A DNA stretch of 64,000 nt from JAHWKI01 sp035513575 (GTDB taxonomy: Bacteria > Gemmatimonadota > Gemmatimonadetes > Longimicrobiales > RSA9): the NCBI GenBank assembly GCA_035513575.1, contig DATKBW010000034.1, positions 38,237-102,236 on the forward strand, in the 5' to 3' direction. A program made the position numbers and the translations under genes. Below the pieces are notes generated by a model. That model was not told where the DNA came from and made no database searches. It saw only the letters and a program-made list of their open reading frames with translations. Positions 60,455 to 64,000 of the stretch are shown in pieces; position 1 is the first letter of the stretch; the number at the start of each line of letters is the position of its first letter.

Positions 60455-60645
60455 GGCTTTCGCTCCCATCCGTGGCAAGCTCTCCCGTCCATGGGCTCCT
60501 CACCAGCGCCGGGCGGCGGGCGCGGCTCCGCCGCGACTCGATTGACCCCGGCGCGTCGCCGGCACTATTTTACGGATCACGGTGTTCCCCGGCACCGGTC
60601 ACCCCGCCCATGCGATCCGGCGGCGGCAACCGCGAGGGGACTCCG

Positions 60646-61092
60646 ATGCCCAACCCACCCCGCAATCCAGACCACACTGTAATGGCCGGAGAGGTAGACC
60701 GCCTCCTCCGGCAGCTCCGGCCGCCGGAGGAACGTGTCCCGCGGCCCGCAACGACCCCCCGTCCGCGCCCTGCCACCGCGCGGCGGCCCGCGCCGCTTCC
60801 GACGCCACGGGGGGTCTGGGCGCGCGTCGCGCTCGTCACGGTCCTGGCCATCGGCCTGACCCAGTGGCCCTATGCGATCTGCGGCTTCCCCCTCGCCGGA
60901 TACCTGGCCGCGGTGGTGGTGGCGCTGGTCGCCGGCGTCTGGGCGGGTCACGCCGCGTGGCGGACCCGGATGGGCCTCGCGCACATCGTCGCCATCATCC
61001 TCCTCTTCGCCGGAGCGGCCCTGGGGGCGCGCCAGGTGCTGCCGCGCCTCGGCTACGCCCCCGTCGAGACGGCGTGGCGCTGCCCCGGGTGA
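60646..61092 (+). CDS. Small membrane protein
   Basis: 148 residues from ATG 60646 (CGAGGGGACTCCG upstream). A 60-residue Pro/Arg-rich cytosolic N-terminus (EVDRLLRQLRPPEERVPRP) is followed by three hydrophobic helices (VWARVALVTVLAIGLTQWP, GYLAAVVVALVAGVWAG, IVAIILLFAGAALGARQV). It ends at WRCPG. No family recognised. Divergent from the lipoprotein gene at 60454; the 191-bp gap between holds the promoters. Confidence 0.7.
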   Translation: MPNPPRNPDHTVMAGEVDRLLRQLRPPEERVPRPATTPRPRPATARRPAPLPTPRGVWARVALVTVLAIGLTQWPYAICGFPLAGYLAAVVVALVAGVWAGHAAWRTRMGLAHIVAIILLFAGAALGARQVLPRLGYAPVETAWRCPG

Positions 61093-61108
61093 GGCCGCGT
61101 CCCCCGCT

Positions 61109-62191
61109 TCAGTCGTCGACGCGGATGTCGAGCCCGCCCAGTCCACGGCCGGAGTAGCGCGCGTCCCCGAACCGGACGCTCCATCCGCCCTCCACCTCCG
61201 TGACGTGGGCGTAGGGGAAGCGCGACCAGGTGAGGAAATGCCGGACGCGGGGGTCGTGGAGGGCGCGATCGATGGCGGCGTCCGGGCCGCGGCGGATCGG
61301 CACCTCGTCGGCCGCAAGCTCCAGCGCCGGGGTCCGCCCCCACCGCCAGCTTCCGGGATGGTAGGCCCCGGGCGTGCGGACGATCACGTCACGCGCCGCG
61401 AGGCTGCCGGGCCGGGGGCCGCTCATCACGTCCACGACGTCCAGCCCGCGGGCGAGAGCGCCTGTCCGCGCCCCCCGCTCGGCCAGCGCGGCGGTCCCGA
61501 TCATCAGCAGCACGTAGCCGGCGGCTCCGGCCACTGCGACGCGGGCGGAGCGGCGGCGGGCGTCGCCTGCGAGAGGCCGGAGCCAGCGCACCCCGCCCAG
61601 CGCGAGGATGCCAGCGATCCAGACGACTTTCGTGCCCGCCGGCACCATGCCGAGCGCCAGGACTGGGAGCGACGCGAGAGCGGCCAGGACGGCCCACGCG
61701 GCCACGGCCCGACGGCGGGCGGAGCGGGCCAGGAAGACCGCCCCGCCGGGCACCAGCCACAGCCACGGGTCGACGATGAAGACCGCATCGCCGTAGCTCC
61801 AGGTTCCGTCGAACGGCAGCCACCAGCGCATCCCGTACGTGTTGAGCCAGTCCAGCCCCGGGTGCGTCGCCGCCCCCAGCGCGGCCAGGCCGAGGAGGGG
61901 ACCGAACCGGGCCGGCGCGGCGGTCGGGTCGCGCCGGCGCCGGACGTGACGATCCCAGGCGAGCACGAGGGCGGCCACCACGAACGGCCAGAGCAGGAGC
62001 GCCGGTACACCGTGGGTGATCCCTCTCCGCCACGCCAGGGCCGCGAACTCGCCGCCGATCAGGTAGGAGGCGATGTCCACGTCCGGCACGTTCGCCGCCA
62101 GGACCAGCGTGGGGGTGGCCAGCACGACGCGGTCCCGGGGGCCCGCTTCCGCAAGCGCGGCGCCGACCAGCGAGTGGGTGAGATTGTCCAT
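61109..62191 (-). CDS. YdjM-like inner membrane metal-dependent hydrolase (DUF457)
   Basis: 360 residues. The family-defining start MDNLTHSLVGAALAEAG and the metal-binding NVPDVDIASY, RRGITHGVPALL and ATHPGLDWLNTYGMRW blocks are present, with about five to six transmembrane helices. The C-terminal 120 residues (DVMSGPRPGSLAARDVIV, YAHVTEVEGGWSVRFGDAR) form an extra domain, as in the larger members of the family. Related E. coli YdjM is LexA-controlled, but no SOS box is evident here. Substrate likely a lipid-type molecule (inference). The 18-bp gap to the phosphoesterase gene suggests one operon. Confidence 0.88.
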   Translation of the reverse strand: MDNLTHSLVGAALAEAGPRDRVVLATPTLVLAANVPDVDIASYLIGGEFAALAWRRGITHGVPALLLWPFVVAALVLAWDRHVRRRRDPTAAPARFGPLLGLAALGAATHPGLDWLNTYGMRWWLPFDGTWSYGDAVFIVDPWLWLVPGGAVFLARSARRRAVAAWAVLAALASLPVLALGMVPAGTKVVWIAGILALGGVRWLRPLAGDARRRSARVAVAGAAGYVLLMIGTAALAERGARTGALARGLDVVDVMSGPRPGSLAARDVIVRTPGAYHPGSWRWGRTPALELAADEVPIRRGPDAAIDRALHDPRVRHFLTWSRFPYAHVTEVEGGWSVRFGDARYSGRGLGGLDIRVDD

Positions 62192-62209
62192 CCGGCGTCA
62201 GGAGCCGGC

Positions 62210-63454
62210 TCAGGAGCCGCCGTGGAGGCGCGTGGAGAACAGGGTGTCGAACGCCCGGGGCGCCGCCGCCATGCACGCGACCGGGTCCTCGTGCAGGTCG
62301 TTGGGGCAGCCCACCCAGTCCTCGTCGGCGCCCCGGACGTACAGGATCGCGCCGCCGTCGCGGAGGAGGAGCAGCGTCATGTAGCCAACCTTCTCGGCCC
62401 GGAACCGCATGCCCGGCGCATCCGCCACGTCGCTGACCTTGCTGCCGGTGCCGCTGACGGCGATCCAGAGCGGGTCGCTCGCTTTCACCCCTTCCATCAC
62501 CTGGAGCGAATGGTCGTGCCCGCCGACGAAGAGGAGCGGGCGGCGGTGGCGCTGGAAGATCTCCTCGAGCTGGAGCCGCAGGTCCTGCATGGGGCGCGAG
62601 TTGATGTCCTGGAGCAGCGATCCCGTCTTGTTGAGGAACCAGCGGACGCCGAACGTGGACCAGAAGTCCACCAGCCCGCCGTGCGGGCCGCCGGTGCGCC
62701 AGGGGTGATGGGCGGCGATCAGGATGTGCCGGTCACCGGCCCCCGCGATCGCCTCCTCGATCCGGGCGATGAGACCCGGCTTGCCCTGCGGCTCCCAGGC
62801 GAGGAGCCACCAGGCGGTGTCGAGCAGGATCATCCGGAGGTTCGCGCCCACGTCGATCACGCCGGGCCCGGGCTCCCCCGCCGGCGGGATCAGCTCGACG
62901 TGCAGACCCCGGCCGACGCGGTTCCGCTTCAGGAAATCGCCCATGTTCGTGATGCGCCGCTTGCCTTCGATGCCGCGCGCCATGCCCCAGTCGTGATTGC
63001 CGGCCAGGAAGTAGCCGGCGGTCGCGTACCGCCGCGCCAGCGGTCCGTCGACCATGTCGATCTGGGCCTCGACGTGCAGCGAATCCCCGGCGAACTCCTC
63101 CGTCCCCGGGTCCCGCATCCCCCTGGGATAGACGATGTCGCCGAGCACCAGGACCGCCACCGCGGAATCCCTCCCGAGCTCGCCCGACCACTCCTCGACC
63201 TCGCGGGCGATCTCCGACAGGATCGGCGCCCGCTGCCAGTCGGACACGCCGGGGTCACCGATCAGGAAGATCACCGATTCGACCGCCTCGGGACCGGGCA
63301 CCGGCACGGGCTCCCAGGGCGGCAGCGCTCCCTGGCGCGGGCCGGCGCAAGCCGCCAGCGCGAGCGCCGCCGCCCCGGCGGCCAGCGCGTCACCGAGCGC
63401 CGCAGCGGCGCGGGAGGGTCGGGACCGGTGGGCGGGCCAGGATCGCGGGCTCAT
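62210..63454 (-). CDS. Metallophosphoesterase lipoprotein (calcineurin-like)
   Basis: 414 residues; lipobox LALAACAG (Cys about 36) after an Ala-rich signal. Metal-binding motifs in order: SVIFLIGDPG, VLVLGDIVYPRG, YFLAGNHDWGMA, ILIAAHHPWRTGG and LLFVGGHDHSLQ, the complete two-metal calcineurin-like set. It acts outside the cytoplasm on an unknown phosphoester. Minus-strand genes 64000-61109 lie 2 and 18 nt apart and probably form one operon. The C-terminus has a Cys pair (WVGCPNDLHEDPVACMAA). Confidence 0.9.
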   Translation of the reverse strand: MSPRSWPAHRSRPSRAAAALGDALAAGAAALALAACAGPRQGALPPWEPVPVPGPEAVESVIFLIGDPGVSDWQRAPILSEIAREVEEWSGELGRDSAVAVLVLGDIVYPRGMRDPGTEEFAGDSLHVEAQIDMVDGPLARRYATAGYFLAGNHDWGMARGIEGKRRITNMGDFLKRNRVGRGLHVELIPPAGEPGPGVIDVGANLRMILLDTAWWLLAWEPQGKPGLIARIEEAIAGAGDRHILIAAHHPWRTGGPHGGLVDFWSTFGVRWFLNKTGSLLQDINSRPMQDLRLQLEEIFQRHRRPLLFVGGHDHSLQVMEGVKASDPLWIAVSGTGSKVSDVADAPGMRFRAEKVGYMTLLLLRDGGAILYVRGADEDWVGCPNDLHEDPVACMAAAPRAFDTLFSTRLHGGS

Positions 63455-63456
63455 GG

Positions 63457-64000
63457 TCAGAAGCGCACGCGCACGAGGGGAAGCACGACGGAGGCGGCCT
63501 CGGGGGCGGCGGGATCGTCGTCGTCAGAACGCGCCAGGAAATACGCCGTCGTGCTGCCTATGGCTATGCCGAGGGCCGCGCCGATGGCGGCGTTCGCCCA
63601 GCGGCTCTCCGGGTCGCCCCAGGCGACGGATCCCAGCAGGTACCCGGCCACGGCCCCCGCCGCGAAGCCGGCGGTGCCGCCGAGGATCCAGGGCCAGAGC
63701 CGGTCCTCGTCCCACAGGCCGATGGCGAGGCCGACGCCGCCGCCCGCCAGGATGGGGATGGACTCCCAGCCGAACGCCTCCGTGAAGGAGTGCTGGTAGT
63801 GACCCAGCCTGGCCTTCAGGACGATGAGCGCCAGGTTCGCGTAGGCGCCGCCCACCAGCCCGGCCGTCGTGCCGATGCCGGCGGACAGGATCGAGCCGCC
63901 GGCCTCCTCGAGATCCTGGGCGCGGGCCGGCGCGGGCGCGGCCATGGCGGCCACCGCCAGCGAAGCCACCAGCGCCAGCGCGGCCAGGGTGCGTTTCGTG
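63457..64000 (-). CDS. Membrane protein, 5' end outside the window
   Basis: The frame runs off the right edge. Visible is a signal peptide (TLAALALVASLAVAAMAAP, cleavage near ARAQD), then glycine-rich hydrophobic helices: AGIGTTAGLVGGAYANLAL, IPILAGGGVGLAIGLW, WILGGTAGFAAGAVAGYLLG and AAIGAALGIAIGSTTAYFL. It ends in VVLPLVRVRF, a C-terminal Phe common in outer-membrane beta proteins. The true start is probably only a few codons beyond 64000, since the first in-window codons already give the basic T-K-R. 2 nt before the phosphoesterase gene. No family recognised. Confidence 0.65.
   Translation of the reverse strand, partial: TKRTLAALALVASLAVAAMAAPAPARAQDLEEAGGSILSAGIGTTAGLVGGAYANLALIVLKARLGHYQHSFTEAFGWESIPILAGGGVGLAIGLWDEDRLWPWILGGTAGFAAGAVAGYLLGSVAWGDPESRWANAAIGAALGIAIGSTTAYFLARSDDDDPAAPEAASVVLPLVRVRF

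Noticed and set aside
1..64000. tRNA, rRNA, CRISPR, IS or prophage elements
   Set aside because: I looked for TUCGA-type tRNA arms, regularly spaced repeats, transposase or integrase motifs and terminal inverted repeats and found none that held up.

Overview
This is a very GC-rich, gene-dense bacterial chromosome segment holding about 57 protein genes and no rRNA, tRNA, insertion sequence, phage or CRISPR that I could find. The organism is most likely a member of the Gemmatimonadota or a close relative. That is an inference from four things: the Act (alternative complex III) respiratory genes, two PadR-regulator/ADOP-permease pairs plus an orphan ADOP permease, many lipoproteins with beta-propeller, DUF4382 or TonB-plug-like folds, and a large set of exported peptidases.

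Layout. 1-1384: the 3' end of an act operon (ActE tail, ActF), closed by a textbook terminator. 1679-6848: a TrmJ-type RNA methyltransferase, a frameshifted secreted protein, a DUF305/LVIVD lipoprotein pair, a small lipoprotein and a 47-residue protein. 6907-14682 (minus strand): MltD-like lytic transglycosylase, an argR-argG-argH operon with its own promoter and a probable ARG operator, and an S9 peptidase. 14899-26754: LysM protein, amidohydrolase, zinc-ribbon protein, large zinc protease, YaiI/HD pair, a Dps gene lacking its 5' half, a PAS histidine kinase, a YpfJ-type metallopeptidase and an M28 peptidase. 26810-30978: PadR-ADOP module 1 and a methyltransferase. 31054-37610 (minus strand): glgX, then a six-gene run in which adjacent genes overlap by 4 bp or lie 2 nt apart (two beta-propeller proteins, DUF1697, DUF192, lipoprotein, TrmO-like). 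37745-43543: a small protein, a DinB gene with a truncated VOC gene fused in front, an RlmA-like methyltransferase, an orphan ADOP permease, a TonB-plug-like lipoprotein and a glycine-zipper protein.

43634-47620 is the most interesting block. A DUF4382 lipoprotein is divergent from a four-gene operon whose cistrons all overlap by ATGA. It encodes a membrane-anchored anti-sigma-like protein with a periplasmic glycogen-binding (AMPK1-CBM) domain, an outer-membrane-type protein ending in a second such domain, an ECF sigma factor and an exported Pro/Gly-tailed protein. This looks like a carbohydrate-sensing cell-surface signalling system not built on FecR/TonB.

47711-50810: PadR-ADOP module 2. 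50850-55228: M20 peptidase, a long gene-free stretch, Ada, an aminotransferase. 55350-60454: a membrane-tethered receiver protein ending in a hexanucleotide-repeat tail, and opposite it a minus-strand set of a vWA lipoprotein, a four-TM coiled-coil protein, a membrane-tethered hydrolase and a lipoprotein, whose joint role is unknown. 60646-64000: small membrane protein, YdjM-like membrane hydrolase, metallophosphoesterase lipoprotein and a membrane protein cut by the window edge.

Many genes use GTG or TTG starts and 4-bp stop/start overlaps, so translational coupling is a recurring theme. All product calls come from reading motifs; no database search was run.
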